DNA of 64,000 nt from contig JAVBNH010000032.1 in the NCBI GenBank assembly GCA_031551635.1, forward strand, positions 1-64,000. Reading direction: 5' to 3'. Positions 30,438-40,416 of the stretch are shown piece after piece. The notes beneath the pieces were generated by a model. It did no database searches and was not told the origin of the DNA. It saw only the letters and a list, made by a program, of their open reading frames with translations. The position numbers and the translations under genes were made by a program. The stretch is from JAVBNH01 sp031551635. Its GTDB lineage: Bacteria > Bacillota > Clostridia > Oscillospirales > Acutalibacteraceae. Numbering within the stretch: position 1 is the first letter of the stretch; the number at the start of each line of letters is the position of its first letter.

Positions 30438-33400
30438 ATGAAAATGCTGATTAAAAAACTTCAGTTTGAGCTGAAAATCATTCGCCGCGCTTATAAAAAA
30501 ACCGTTTCACTTGAGAGCACCGACATACTTTTTGAATGGCTTAGCGACAATTACTACATCCTCGAACGTGAGTGCAAGAGCGTTATAAAAACTCTGAAAC
30601 ACAGCGGAAAGCTCCCGGAGAAAAAAGGTCTGCCGGAGCTTTATAATATGTCCCGCAAGATCTGCCTTGAGGGCATTCTTCCGCCTACCTCAGAGCTTGA
30701 GAACGCGGTGGCGGACGCGTCACTCAGCGTCGCGGAGAGCGAGCTGCTGCCTGTCATGCTTCGCTGTGCTCTGATTTATTATGCCGCTCTTGAATGCGCG
30801 AAAATCTCCGCCGGAAAAAGAGATGCCGGCTCACCTTCTACTTGCATAAACGCCATAAAATCCCTAAGGCGAATTCAGGATATTGACTTTGAGACAATTA
30901 ACGAAAAAACTGGCGAGGTTGAAAAAATACTGACACTCGACCCGAGCGGCGAATACCCTCTCATGGACGATGCTACACGCAGCGCGTACCGTCACGCAGT
31001 CGCGGCAAAAGCAAAACGCGAGAGAATTCCCGAAAAAACTGCTGCCGAAAATGCACTGAAAAGAGCTGAAGAAAAAAAAGCTCATATCGGCTTTGAGCTG
31101 GGGGTATACAGCGAAAAAATCAAAGCCGGAGCGCGGCGTGTACTGCTTCTTGAAATTGTAATGCCCCTGTTTATCTCTCTGAGTGCGGCTATCCTGCTTC
31201 GGCGATGGTACTTTTTCGTGATACTTATTTTCCCTTTCTTTGAAATAGTCAAGGTTTTTACGGATTCGCTGGCACGTGAGCGTTCACGTCCGAGACTGCT
31301 GCCCCGCCTTGAGCTTTCGGGCAAGGTACCCCCTGAGGCACAGACAATGATAGCTGTATCAATGCTTCTGCCGTCCGCGGCGAAGGCTGAATCAAGTGAA
31401 AAACACCTCTCGCAGCTCTTCAGAAGCAATGCGAACGGGGCGGTAAATATCTGTGTCCTCGCAGACTTAAAAAATAACGAAAACCGTGTCTCACCCTCTG
31501 ATGAAGCCGACATTGAGGCGATGAAACGCGTAATAGGAAAATTGAATACCAAATATAACGGCGGATTTTTACTTGCCGTGCGTCCGCGAAGCTTTTCAAA
31601 AACACAGAATGAATACAGCGGAACAGAACGTAAAAGAGGAGCTGTAACCGCGCTGTGCAACGCTCTGCGCGGGCATACCGAGGGCTTCATGTGCCTTTTC
31701 GGCGACACAAAAAACCTGACTAAAACAAAATATATAATGGCTCTTGACAGCGACACCTCAATGCCGCTCGGCACTCTCTCACAACTGGTTTCCGCGGCGG
31801 TTCACCCTTTGAACAGACCTGTTTTGAATACCGAAAACAGGACGGTTAAGAGCGGTTACGGTATTTTTTGCCCTTCGATTGCCACTAGCATTAAAAGCGC
31901 GTCAAAAAACACCTTCACCGGCTCAATGTCCGGCACGGGCGGCATAACCGCGTACAACAATGTAGTAAGCGATAAATATCAGGATTTATTCCATTTCGGC
32001 ATTTTTACCGGCAAGGGACTTATCGATGTCGACACCTTTTTATACTGCACAACCGACCGTTTCCCGAGCGAAAGGGTTCTCTCCCATGATATTTTGGAAG
32101 GGGAGCTTTGCCGGTGTGCAAATGTCGCTGATGTTCAGCTCACCGATTCCTTCCCAAGCAGTGAAAACTCATACATGTCAAGGCTTCACCGCTGGGTCAG
32201 GGGTGACTGGCAAAATATTATTTATCTCTTCAAATCATATAAAGTAGGATCAAAAAGGCAAAAAAACCCGTATTCGTTAATTTCTAAATATAAATTATTT
32301 GATAATCTTCGCCGCTCAGCGACACCGGCAGTTCTGGTGCTGACTTTATTTTTGACATTTTTCATGCCGCGCGAAACTGTTTCATACCTTATAGGAATAA
32401 TTATTCTTTCAGTAACAGCGGGCGAGCTTCTCAGCAGCATAAAAGCGCTTTTTTCGGGCGGCTTTTCGATGCTTTCGCGCCTGTTTTACTCCGGCGCTTT
32501 GCCCGGCGCACTTGATGCTATAATCAAAGCCGCTCTTTCGCTTATCATGCTTGCGCAAACAGGCTTTGTTTGCCTTGACGCAATAATCAGAGCTCTGTAC
32601 CGTTCATTTATCAGCTCACAAAATTTACTTGAATGGACGACGGCGGCGGAGAGCGACGCGGGAAGCGAGCTTGGTTCGGTACTGAAAAAATACTGGAAAT
32701 CAGGTCTGCTCGGGCTGCTGCTGCTCATTTTTTCCACACCTGTCGGGCGGCTTTGCGGTATAGCTTTTTTATATAATATAATATTCGCTCTGACCTCGTC
32801 TAAGGAAAAAAAGCGTTCCGGTCAGAAAATTTCACAGAAAACTCAGGAAAAACTGACCGGATATGCCGCCTCGATGTGGAAATTCTACGACGAGCATTGC
32901 CGCTCTCTTGATAACTATCTGCCGCCTGACAACATTCAGGAGACGCCGGTTCACGCCATTGCGCACAGAACCTCGCCGACAAATATCGGTCTGATGCTCT
33001 GCTGTGTTCTCGCGGCGAGAGACCTCGGATTTATCGATTCAAAAACCATGTATCAAAGGATAAAAAATTCTCTTGACAGCATTGAAAAGCTCGAAAAATG
33101 GAACGGTAATCTTCTCAATTGGTATAACACGAAAAATCTGAAGCCGCTTGAGCCGAAATACTGCTCGGCTATCGACAGCGGAAATTTCATCTGCTGTCTT
33201 GTCGCGCTGAATCAGGGACTCGGGGAATATGTCGCCGATTATCCGCAGCTTCAGGAACTGAAAACACGGATTGCCGCGATTATCAAGGATTGTTCTTTTG
33301 CGCCTTTTTACAACCGTCAGCGTGCGCTTTTTCATATAGGCTATGACCTGAGCGAGGAAAAGCTTTCGCTCTCCTACTATGATTTATTTATGAGCGAATC

Positions 33401-36400
33401 GCGCATGCTAAGCTATTATGCCGTTTCCTCGCTTGAAATACCGCAAAAACACTGGGGCACACTCTCGCGAACCCTTGCAAAGGACGGACGCTACACCGGT
33501 CCCATATCATGGACTGGTACGATGTTCGAATATTTCATGCCCTCGCTTTTTATCCCCGTTATCTCCAACACCCTTGTTTCTGAGGGACTGCGCTTCTGCC
33601 TGAGGTGTCAGAAGGAGCGTGTAAAGGGTAAGGGTATTCCCTACGGTATTTCCGAAAGCGGATTTTACGCCTTTGACAGCCAGTTGAATTATCAGTATAA
33701 GGCTCACGGTGTTCAGAAGCTCGGGCTTAAGCGCGCGCTGAACAGCGACCTTGTCATTTCTCCATATTCCACCTTTCTCACGCTACCGATTGATCTTTCG
33801 GGCGCGCTTAAGAATTTGCAAAGGCTTGATAATCTTGAGCTTTGCGGGCGTTTCGGTTTTTATGAGGCTGCCGATTTTACGCACTCGCGAATTGAAAACC
33901 AAAGCTATGCGGTTGTAAGAAGCTACATGGCGCACCATATCGGTATGAGTATGCTCTCAGTCGTTAATACCCTTTTAGGAAACAGTATGCAAAAGCGTTT
34001 TATGAGCGACGAGCGAATGGCGGCGGGAATAAGCTTGCTAGAGGAAAAAATCCCCTGTGAGGCGGTTGTTTTCAAGGATATCGAAAAACGAGAGGTTCCC
34101 AACCGCCCGGAGCGTTTTACCGCTCAGAAGGAGGAGGTACGCGATATAAGTCCGCTCTACCCCCGTGCGAAGCTGCTGTCTAACGGCGAATGGACCTCCG
34201 TTGTCAGTGATACCGGTGTGAGTGTGTCGCTTTATCGCGGCGCGGATATTATCACGCGCTCCGGCGACATGCTGCGAAACCCCTGCGGAGTTTTCGCGGC
34301 TGTCGAGACGAAGAGCGGACTGATTCCCTTTACAAAAGCACCTTTTTACAAAGACAGCGCGGCGTTTGAAGCGGAATTTTCGGGAAGGTCAATCAGTTTT
34401 AATTCGAAAAGGGATAATTTGGAATGCTCAATAAAAATCACTCTGCATCCACACATACCACTTGAGCAAAGACAGTTCACCGTTAAAAATAACGGAAAAC
34501 AAAACGTAAAATGCAAGCTCAAGATATATTTCGAGCCCTGCCTGTGCGAAAGCAACGCGTTTAATTCCCATCCGTCATTCTCTCGGCTTTTTCTCAAAAG
34601 CTCATATAACAAAGACGATAAAATAATCGAATTTACCCGCACAATCCGCAATTCGAGCGAAGCTCTGAGCCTTGCTGTCGGCTTCTGTGAGATGAATTCC
34701 TTCCGCTTTGAGACAGACAGGGAGGCGGTTTTGCCGCGCGAAAACGGCGTACTCTCGCTGTTTTCAAGTTCATGGCATTTATCGAACTCAGTCGGAAAAA
34801 TCGACAATTGCTGCGCCTTTGAAGTGCCTCTTGAGATACCGGCTAAGGGTGAGAAGTCACTGAGCCTGCTTCTCAGCGCGGCAAGCACTGTTGAGGAGGC
34901 GTCGAATCAACTGCTCAGGGTTAGAAAAAGGAATGGAATAATCGAAAATAAGGCTGCTGCCTGCCCTTTTAAAACAGATACCCTTGACGGAATCGCCGCC
35001 GCGAAAATTCTGCCGCTGATTTACTTTGGTGCGCCTACCTCGCGGAATATCCGTCTCGCGTGTGAGAAAAACGAGCAGGATATAAACGCGCTTTGGAAGC
35101 TGAGCATTTCCGGGGACGAGCCTCTTATTTGCGTGACAAGTGATACAGCAGACGATATAAACAACGCCGTACCACTCATCAGACTCGGCAAAACACTTTC
35201 GCGCTGCGGCATTCAGGTAACTCTTGCTCTGCTTTACCGCGAACAGGAGAGTTATGTCTCCGATTACCTCGACAAGCTCCGTGAAATTTTGAAAAGAGAA
35301 AAATATGAGCAGTCACTTTATGCCAAAGGAGGCGTTGTTCCGATTAATATCACCGCAACAGACCCCTGCAGTGTCAACGCCGTAATAGCCGCGGCTATAT
35401 ATACCTATCCCGAGCAGGACAGAAGCCCCGCGAATGCCATAAAGCAATACGAGCCGCAGGCGCTTCAAAGTATAGCGATACACGAAAACGCAAAGCCCAA
35501 TGACTTTACTCAAAACGGTTACAGAATATCGCAAAAACAAAGACTTCCCTGGTGCCATACACTGACAAACGGCAGCTTCGGGACTCTTGTGACGGACAGC
35601 TCTCCCGGCTATACCTGGGCATTAAACTCTAGGGAAAACAAGCTAACGCCCTGGTCAAATGACACCTCGCGCGACCTCTGCGGAGAGCTGCTTTATGCAA
35701 AAATTAAGGGTCAAATTTACGATTTATTAAAAATCGCAGACTGTGAATTTACGGATAAAGAAGCGATTTACAACGGTGAAATAAACAAAATCGCATATAC
35801 TGTGACTATCTCAGTGCCTCCGAAGGGCATGAAAAAAGAAATCAGTATCAATTTTAACAATCAAAACCGGGAGGAATGCCTTATCGAAACGGCGTATTAT
35901 ATCGAGCCGCTGCTGAGCGAAAATATCCGCTCCTCTCGTTTTATCAAGACCTCGGCGGAAAATGAGAGCACTATGCTTTTCAGAAATCCGTACAATTCCG
36001 CGTATTACGGGATTATGGCGCTCAGCAGTGAGAGTGAGAGCGAAACCATTTCCGGCTTCTGCACAAACCGTGCCGCCTTTTTCAGCGGCAAATGGGAAAA
36101 GCGTGAGGCCTTCCCCGTTGAAAACCCCAGTGCCGCGGCTATTAAAAAAATAAAGCTTCCCCCATACCGGGAGGAAAGCCTCAGATTTATTCTTTCATAT
36201 GCAAAATCGTCAAAAGCCGCGATGATTATCGCCACAAGGAAAACAGGAACTGCAAACGAGAATCGGATTATCATCGATACTCCGGACGAGGAGCTTAATA
36301 ATCTTTTTAATAATTTCCTTGCGCATCAGATAAAAAGCACGAGAATAGAAGGACGCACGGCGTTTTACCAGTGCGGCGGCGCTTATGGCTTCCGGGATCA

Positions 36401-37661
36401 GCTTCAGGATGTTTCAGCCCTTGTGCTCACCCACCCGGAAATAACAAAACGCCAAATTTACCGCAGCTGCGCCGTACAGTTCAAGGAGGGTGATGTGCTG
36501 CACTGGTGGCATGTTGCGGCACATTCGCATAACCGTTTGAAGGGCGTAAGGACACGTTACAGCGATGACCTTTTGTGGCTGCCTTTTGTTTGCGCCGAGT
36601 ATGTGCTGAAAACCGGCGACATGGATATTCTTGATAAGCAAATAAGCTATCTTTCAGCCATGGAGCTCTTTGACGATGAGCATGACCGTTTCTTTACTCC
36701 CGATTCCTCGCTAGAAAAAGGCAGTGTTTATGAGCACTGTGAACGCGCTATCGAACGCGCATCGCGCTTCGGCAAAAACGGGCTGCCGCTAATCGGCGGG
36801 GGTGACTGGAATGATTCTTTTAACAAGGTTGGCGAGCTGGGGCGCGGTGAGAGTGTATGGCTGGCGCAGTTTATGGCTATGACGCTGAAAAATTTCGCTA
36901 AAATAGCTTTTCTAAAGGAAAAAATTGAAAAAAGCAGGGAGTATAACGAGCTTGCCGTAACTCTGCTTAAAAATGTCGACGAAAATGCATGGAACGGAAA
37001 ATGGTATCTGCGTGCGTTCTATGACGACGGCTCACCAATGGGCTATGAAAACGCGGGTGAATGCGAAATCGACCTGCTTCCTCAAGCCTTTGCTGTGCTT
37101 TCGGGAATGCCTGATGAGGAGCGGCGGAGGACCGCGCTTAACAGTGTGCTGGAAAAGCTGGTTGATGAGGAAAACGGCTTAATCAAGCTCTTTTCGCCGC
37201 CCTTCAGGCTTGAGGGCAAGCCGACAGGTTATGTTAACACTTATCCGGAAGGCATCCGCGAAAACGGCGGTCAATATACCCATGCCGCGGTGTGGTTCAT
37301 ACGCGCCTTATTCGAGGAGGGTATGAGCGACGAGGCTTACCGCCTGCTGAGAATGATTAATCCCGCGGCGAAATATAAAGATGAGGTTATCGCGAAAAAA
37401 TACAAAACCGAACCCTTCGCACTTGCGGCTGACGTTTATACAGCAAAAGGCATGGAGGGCAGGGGCGGCTGGAGCCTATACACGGGCGCCGCAGGCTGGT
37501 ACTACAGAACGGTTTACGAATCAATGCTCGGTATAAAGCAGGAAGCCGGACAGATAAAAATAAGACCCTCCCTGCCCGAAGGCTTCGAAGGGTCAGAGGT
37601 AACGCTGTGCCTTGATTCGAGTGAAAAAAAGATTGAAATTAATGAAAAAATAAAAGTTTAA
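30438..37661 (+). CDS. Cyclic beta-1,2-glucan synthase-like protein (GT84 plus GH94 domains)
   Basis: The 2407-residue protein has four parts. An N-terminal region leads to two membrane helices (about 235-275). A family 84-type glycosyltransferase domain has ALDSDTSMPLGT near residue 435, then RLHRWVRGDWQN. Six or so membrane helices span about 625-790. A central (alpha/alpha)6 region follows, with YDLFMSESRMLSYYAVSSLE and SWTGTMFEYFMP. The C-terminal GH94 phosphorylase-like domain has GFRDQLQDVSALV, HWWH and the catalytic-type GGGDWNDSFNKVGELGRGES near 2120. This order matches cyclic beta-1,2-glucan synthases (NdvB/ChvB), which polymerise UDP-glucose and cyclise the chain. Gram-negative enzymes are about 2800 residues; shorter clostridial forms are known. 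It could instead be a related linear-glucan enzyme. Confidence 0.85.
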   Translation: MKMLIKKLQFELKIIRRAYKKTVSLESTDILFEWLSDNYYILERECKSVIKTLKHSGKLPEKKGLPELYNMSRKICLEGILPPTSELENAVADASLSVAESELLPVMLRCALIYYAALECAKISAGKRDAGSPSTCINAIKSLRRIQDIDFETINEKTGEVEKILTLDPSGEYPLMDDATRSAYRHAVAAKAKRERIPEKTAAENALKRAEEKKAHIGFELGVYSEKIKAGARRVLLLEIVMPLFISLSAAILLRRWYFFVILIFPFFEIVKVFTDSLARERSRPRLLPRLELSGKVPPEAQTMIAVSMLLPSAAKAESSEKHLSQLFRSNANGAVNICVLADLKNNENRVSPSDEADIEAMKRVIGKLNTKYNGGFLLAVRPRSFSKTQNEYSGTERKRGAVTALCNALRGHTEGFMCLFGDTKNLTKTKYIMALDSDTSMPLGTLSQLVSAAVHPLNRPVLNTENRTVKSGYGIFCPSIATSIKSASKNTFTGSMSGTGGITAYNNVVSDKYQDLFHFGIFTGKGLIDVDTFLYCTTDRFPSERVLSHDILEGELCRCANVADVQLTDSFPSSENSYMSRLHRWVRGDWQNIIYLFKSYKVGSKRQKNPYSLISKYKLFDNLRRSATPAVLVLTLFLTFFMPRETVSYLIGIIILSVTAGELLSSIKALFSGGFSMLSRLFYSGALPGALDAIIKAALSLIMLAQTGFVCLDAIIRALYRSFISSQNLLEWTTAAESDAGSELGSVLKKYWKSGLLGLLLLIFSTPVGRLCGIAFLYNIIFALTSSKEKKRSGQKISQKTQEKLTGYAASMWKFYDEHCRSLDNYLPPDNIQETPVHAIAHRTSPTNIGLMLCCVLAARDLGFIDSKTMYQRIKNSLDSIEKLEKWNGNLLNWYNTKNLKPLEPKYCSAIDSGNFICCLVALNQGLGEYVADYPQLQELKTRIAAIIKDCSFAPFYNRQRALFHIGYDLSEEKLSLSYYDLFMSESRMLSYYAVSSLEIPQKHWGTLSRTLAKDGRYTGPISWTGTMFEYFMPSLFIPVISNTLVSEGLRFCLRCQKERVKGKGIPYGISESGFYAFDSQLNYQYKAHGVQKLGLKRALNSDLVISPYSTFLTLPIDLSGALKNLQRLDNLELCGRFGFYEAADFTHSRIENQSYAVVRSYMAHHIGMSMLSVVNTLLGNSMQKRFMSDERMAAGISLLEEKIPCEAVVFKDIEKREVPNRPERFTAQKEEVRDISPLYPRAKLLSNGEWTSVVSDTGVSVSLYRGADIITRSGDMLRNPCGVFAAVETKSGLIPFTKAPFYKDSAAFEAEFSGRSISFNSKRDNLECSIKITLHPHIPLEQRQFTVKNNGKQNVKCKLKIYFEPCLCESNAFNSHPSFSRLFLKSSYNKDDKIIEFTRTIRNSSEALSLAVGFCEMNSFRFETDREAVLPRENGVLSLFSSSWHLSNSVGKIDNCCAFEVPLEIPAKGEKSLSLLLSAASTVEEASNQLLRVRKRNGIIENKAAACPFKTDTLDGIAAAKILPLIYFGAPTSRNIRLACEKNEQDINALWKLSISGDEPLICVTSDTADDINNAVPLIRLGKTLSRCGIQVTLALLYREQESYVSDYLDKLREILKREKYEQSLYAKGGVVPINITATDPCSVNAVIAAAIYTYPEQDRSPANAIKQYEPQALQSIAIHENAKPNDFTQNGYRISQKQRLPWCHTLTNGSFGTLVTDSSPGYTWALNSRENKLTPWSNDTSRDLCGELLYAKIKGQIYDLLKIADCEFTDKEAIYNGEINKIAYTVTISVPPKGMKKEISINFNNQNREECLIETAYYIEPLLSENIRSSRFIKTSAENESTMLFRNPYNSAYYGIMALSSESESETISGFCTNRAAFFSGKWEKREAFPVENPSAAAIKKIKLPPYREESLRFILSYAKSSKAAMIIATRKTGTANENRIIIDTPDEELNNLFNNFLAHQIKSTRIEGRTAFYQCGGAYGFRDQLQDVSALVLTHPEITKRQIYRSCAVQFKEGDVLHWWHVAAHSHNRLKGVRTRYSDDLLWLPFVCAEYVLKTGDMDILDKQISYLSAMELFDDEHDRFFTPDSSLEKGSVYEHCERAIERASRFGKNGLPLIGGGDWNDSFNKVGELGRGESVWLAQFMAMTLKNFAKIAFLKEKIEKSREYNELAVTLLKNVDENAWNGKWYLRAFYDDGSPMGYENAGECEIDLLPQAFAVLSGMPDEERRRTALNSVLEKLVDEENGLIKLFSPPFRLEGKPTGYVNTYPEGIRENGGQYTHAAVWFIRALFEEGMSDEAYRLLRMINPAAKYKDEVIAKKYKTEPFALAADVYTAKGMEGRGGWSLYTGAAGWYYRTVYESMLGIKQEAGQIKIRPSLPEGFEGSEVTLCLDSSEKKIEINEKIKV

Positions 37662-37663
37662 TA

Positions 37664-37761
37664 TCTAGCATCTAGTATCTAGCATCTAGTATCTAGCATC
37701 TAGCATCTAGTATCTAGCATCTAGTATCTAGCATCTAGCATCTAGTATCTAGCATCTAGTG
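37664..37761. repeat. Perfect-phase heptanucleotide array, fourteen units
   Basis: Fourteen 7-base units of TCTAGCA or TCTAGTA alternate from 37664 to 37761, the last being TCTAGTG. It fills the whole gap between two convergent genes, beginning two bases after the glucan synthase stop and ending seven bases before the carboxypeptidase stop. There is no conventional terminator in the gap. The array is very rich in CTAG, a rare tetranucleotide in many bacteria. Confidence 0.95.
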
Positions 37762-37768
37762 TTTGAAA

Positions 37769-38710
37769 TCATTTCGCGCTCTGCCCGAGATATTCCTCCA
37801 GGCATTTTCCGCTCGCGTTTATCGCGCGGGCGTTTTCCGTGCCGACATAACGCCAGTGCCATGGTTCAAATTTTACCTGAGTTATTTCGGTCTTATCGGC
37901 GGGGTACCTCAAAATAAAGCCGAACTCCTCCGCGTTCTCCGTCAGCCATTTGTATTCCTTTGTCTTTTCAAAGCCTGCCGATGAGCTAGCGACAATAATA
38001 TCCATGCAAAGCCCTAAATTGTGCTCGCTGCTGCCCGGAGGCATGATACTGCGCGCCGCCAGTGTTTCGGACTGAGCGCGTGAAAAGCCCTTCGCGATAT
38101 ATTCATTGATTTTATTTTCATAATTCGACTTTTGCCGCGAATAGCTGCGAAAACCCGAACAGGGCGTCAAGGTAATACCGTCAGCCTTTGCCGCCTTGTA
38201 CATAGCCTGATAATAGGGTGCGACACGCTCATCAAGAAGAATTTCGCTGCCTGAAATACTCGGCGCGGTTTTTACTGAATAATTCTCCGGAATGCGGTAC
38301 TTTCGGTTGACAAGTGTCATCGAAAATGAGCCCTCATCAATGGTTATGACTGCCGGAACTGGCATTTCGTCTATTTCCTCGTTGTTTAGACCGGTGGTGC
38401 TTCCCGCAGTGGTGCTCACAGTTTTCCCCGTCGAACCTGCCGCTGTAGTTTCGCCGGATTTTGTTGAAGCTAAAGAGTTTCCGGTGGCGCTGACAGCGGT
38501 ATTTTTTGATGTATCAGTCTCACCGGAAGTAAGCGTTAAGCCTTCGCTATCAGCAGTTGAATCATAACATGATAAAACCTGAACCGATGTCGGCTCAGTC
38601 GTTGTTTCGCCTGCATTATCGTCCTTAAAGCCATTCCAGATAGTAACCGTGCCAACACAGATAATCAAAAGCAGGAGAATTATAATTACTATGTAATATT
38701 TTTTATTCAT
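37769..38710 (-). CDS. Membrane-anchored VanY-like D,D-carboxypeptidase (peptidase M15B)
   Basis: The 313-residue protein has an N-terminal membrane helix (YYIVIIILLLLIICVGTVTI) and a Ser/Thr-rich spacer, with the catalytic domain from about 145. Zinc-site signatures are SGFRSYSRQ, SIMPPGSSEHNLGLCMDI (His and Asp), and FEPWHWRYVG (Glu and His). It trims the terminal D-alanine from peptidoglycan stem peptides. There are no other van genes, so it is likely a housekeeping wall enzyme. Last gene of the dprA-folK run. Confidence 0.9.
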   Translation of the reverse strand: MNKKYYIVIIILLLLIICVGTVTIWNGFKDDNAGETTTEPTSVQVLSCYDSTADSEGLTLTSGETDTSKNTAVSATGNSLASTKSGETTAAGSTGKTVSTTAGSTTGLNNEEIDEMPVPAVITIDEGSFSMTLVNRKYRIPENYSVKTAPSISGSEILLDERVAPYYQAMYKAAKADGITLTPCSGFRSYSRQKSNYENKINEYIAKGFSRAQSETLAARSIMPPGSSEHNLGLCMDIIVASSSAGFEKTKEYKWLTENAEEFGFILRYPADKTEITQVKFEPWHWRYVGTENARAINASGKCLEEYLGQSAK

Positions 38711-38721
38711 AATATCGCCTT

Positions 38722-39210
38722 TTAATTTCGAATCAATGTTACCCCTGACTTGTCACATTTTTCTAAGTAAGCGGAAAAATCAAAGCCAAGCGCCGTTTTT
38801 TCAGGGTAGAGCTCAGCGAGCGGTACAAGAACAAATCCTCGTTCATGCATTCGCGGGTGCGGCAGTGTCAGCTCCTGAGTATCGGAAGTATAATCCTCAA
38901 AAAGAAGCAAATCAATATCTATAACCCTGGGTGCGTTGTAAAATGTACGGTGCCGCCCGATACTCGCCTCAATGCCGAGGCAGGCGCCGATAAAAGCGGA
39001 GGGCGAGAGCTCTGTCTCAATTTCCGCATTGACATTGACAAAATTATCCTGCTGCGCAAAACCGACAGGCTCAGTCTCATAAAATGACGAAACACGCAAA
39101 ACACGGGTGTTTATGAGCGAATCGATAGCGACAAGTGCGTCGTTCAGGTATCCCATTTTGTTTCCCATATTCGAGCCGAGGCTCAAAATCAACTTCTTAA
39201 TAACGATCAC
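38722..39210 (-). CDS. folK: 2-amino-4-hydroxy-6-hydroxymethyldihydropteridine diphosphokinase
   Basis: The enzyme pyrophosphorylates hydroxymethyldihydropterin for folate synthesis. It has LSLGSNMGNKMGYLNDA, FYETEPVGF and PRVIDIDLLLFED. The gene starts right at the folB stop, with a GTG start at 39210; weak ribosome binding, so translational coupling is likely. Length 162 residues is normal. Confidence 0.95.
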   Translation of the reverse strand: MIVIKKLILSLGSNMGNKMGYLNDALVAIDSLINTRVLRVSSFYETEPVGFAQQDNFVNVNAEIETELSPSAFIGACLGIEASIGRHRTFYNAPRVIDIDLLLFEDYTSDTQELTLPHPRMHERGFVLVPLAELYPEKTALGFDFSAYLEKCDKSGVTLIRN

Positions 39211-39573
39211 CTATTTTCTCTCTTTGAATATTTCAACAGCAACATAATCAAAATCAGCATTAATTGGCGCATCAGGCTTCTTCAAAAGAATTTTAAGAGA
39301 TTGAATCGCCCCAAATTCTTCTAAAATCGCATCACCGACAACCCCTGCCGCCTTTTCGATAAGGTCATATTTAGCCTTTGTAAAAACACTCTTTATTAGC
39401 TTGATTACCTTAGCGTAGCTGACTGTATCATCAAGACAGTCGGTGCGTGAAGGCTTCTCTAATGAAAGATAAAGCTCGGTGGAAATAATAAACCGCTGCC
39501 CGTCGCGCTTTTCTTCCTCGTTTACGCCATGATAGGCGTATATTTCTAAATCCGAGATTATAATTTTATCCAT
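39211..39573 (-). CDS. folB: Dihydroneopterin aldolase
   Basis: The 120-residue enzyme cleaves dihydroneopterin to hydroxymethyldihydropterin. It has DLEIYAYHGVNEEEKRDGQR, the expected substrate-binding start with a catalytic Tyr and Glu, and VSYAKVIKLIK. It directly follows folP and abuts folK. Confidence 0.96.
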   Translation of the reverse strand: MDKIIISDLEIYAYHGVNEEEKRDGQRFIISTELYLSLEKPSRTDCLDDTVSYAKVIKLIKSVFTKAKYDLIEKAAGVVGDAILEEFGAIQSLKILLKKPDAPINADFDYVAVEIFKERK

Positions 39574-40395
39574 TTACTCTCCCGCTTTCAATGAATTAAA
39601 CATTTTAATCGCATCGTCGTGAGCGCGGACATCATGAACCCTTATAATATCAGCGCCGCTTCTCACCGCGGCAATATTCGCCGCGAGCGTCCCGTATAGA
39701 CGGTTCTTTGGCTCCTCCTCGCCGGTAATATCGCCGATAAATCTTTTAGCTGAAAGGGCGCACAAGAGCGGCTGAGAAAATTTCTTGAAAACAGAAAAAT
39801 TCTTCAGCACCTCAAGATTTTCAGCGGTATTTTTGCAAAAGCCGAAACCCGGATCGAGAATTATTTTTTCACGTTTTAGCGAGTATTCATCACATTTTCT
39901 AAGAATATCGGCAAAAAAGTCAACAACAGCTTGAGTTACGCCATTTTTATATAGGACAGTGTCGCCGCTGTTCTCCGACGGAGCATGAGTCACAACCCAC
40001 CACGCGTCATATTCCCTCACAAGCCGCGCGGTATCACTGTTAAAAACGCCGCTCACATCATTTATTATTGAAGCGCCTTGCCTGAGCGCAAATTTAGCCG
40101 TTTCGGGGTAAACCGTATCGACAGATACAAGGCAATTTTCAAGTGATGATATTTCCGAAATGATATTTTGAAGCCTTTTTATTTCCTCATCAGCGGAAAT
40201 TTTTTCGCTCCCGGGTCTTGTTGACATCGCGCCGACATCGATTATATCTGCACCCTGCCGAATCATATCCCGGGCATGCTCCAGAGCCTTTTGCGCATCG
40301 AAAAATTCACCCTTATCAAAAAACGAATCTGGGGTAATATTCAATATACCCATTATATGGGTCTTTTTTGAAAAATCCACAAAACTTTTTCGCAT
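39574..40395 (-). CDS. folP: Dihydropteroate synthase
   Basis: The 273-residue enzyme joins pterin diphosphate to p-aminobenzoate; it is the sulfonamide target. It has HIMGILNITPDSFFDKGEF, GADIIDVGAMSTRPG, SVDTVYPE, IINDVSGVF, ILDPGFGFCKN and RVHDVRAHDDAI. It lies 21 bases downstream of rnc and abuts folB. Confidence 0.96.
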   Translation of the reverse strand: MRKSFVDFSKKTHIMGILNITPDSFFDKGEFFDAQKALEHARDMIRQGADIIDVGAMSTRPGSEKISADEEIKRLQNIISEISSLENCLVSVDTVYPETAKFALRQGASIINDVSGVFNSDTARLVREYDAWWVVTHAPSENSGDTVLYKNGVTQAVVDFFADILRKCDEYSLKREKIILDPGFGFCKNTAENLEVLKNFSVFKKFSQPLLCALSAKRFIGDITGEEEPKNRLYGTLAANIAAVRSGADIIRVHDVRAHDDAIKMFNSLKAGE

Positions 40396-40416
40396 TTAAA
40401 ACGCCTGATTTTCTTA

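Noticed and set aside
31082..31774. Long open frame on the minus strand inside the glucan synthase gene
   Set aside because: Overlaps a confidently identified plus-strand domain, with Ser/Arg-rich composition typical of an antisense shadow.
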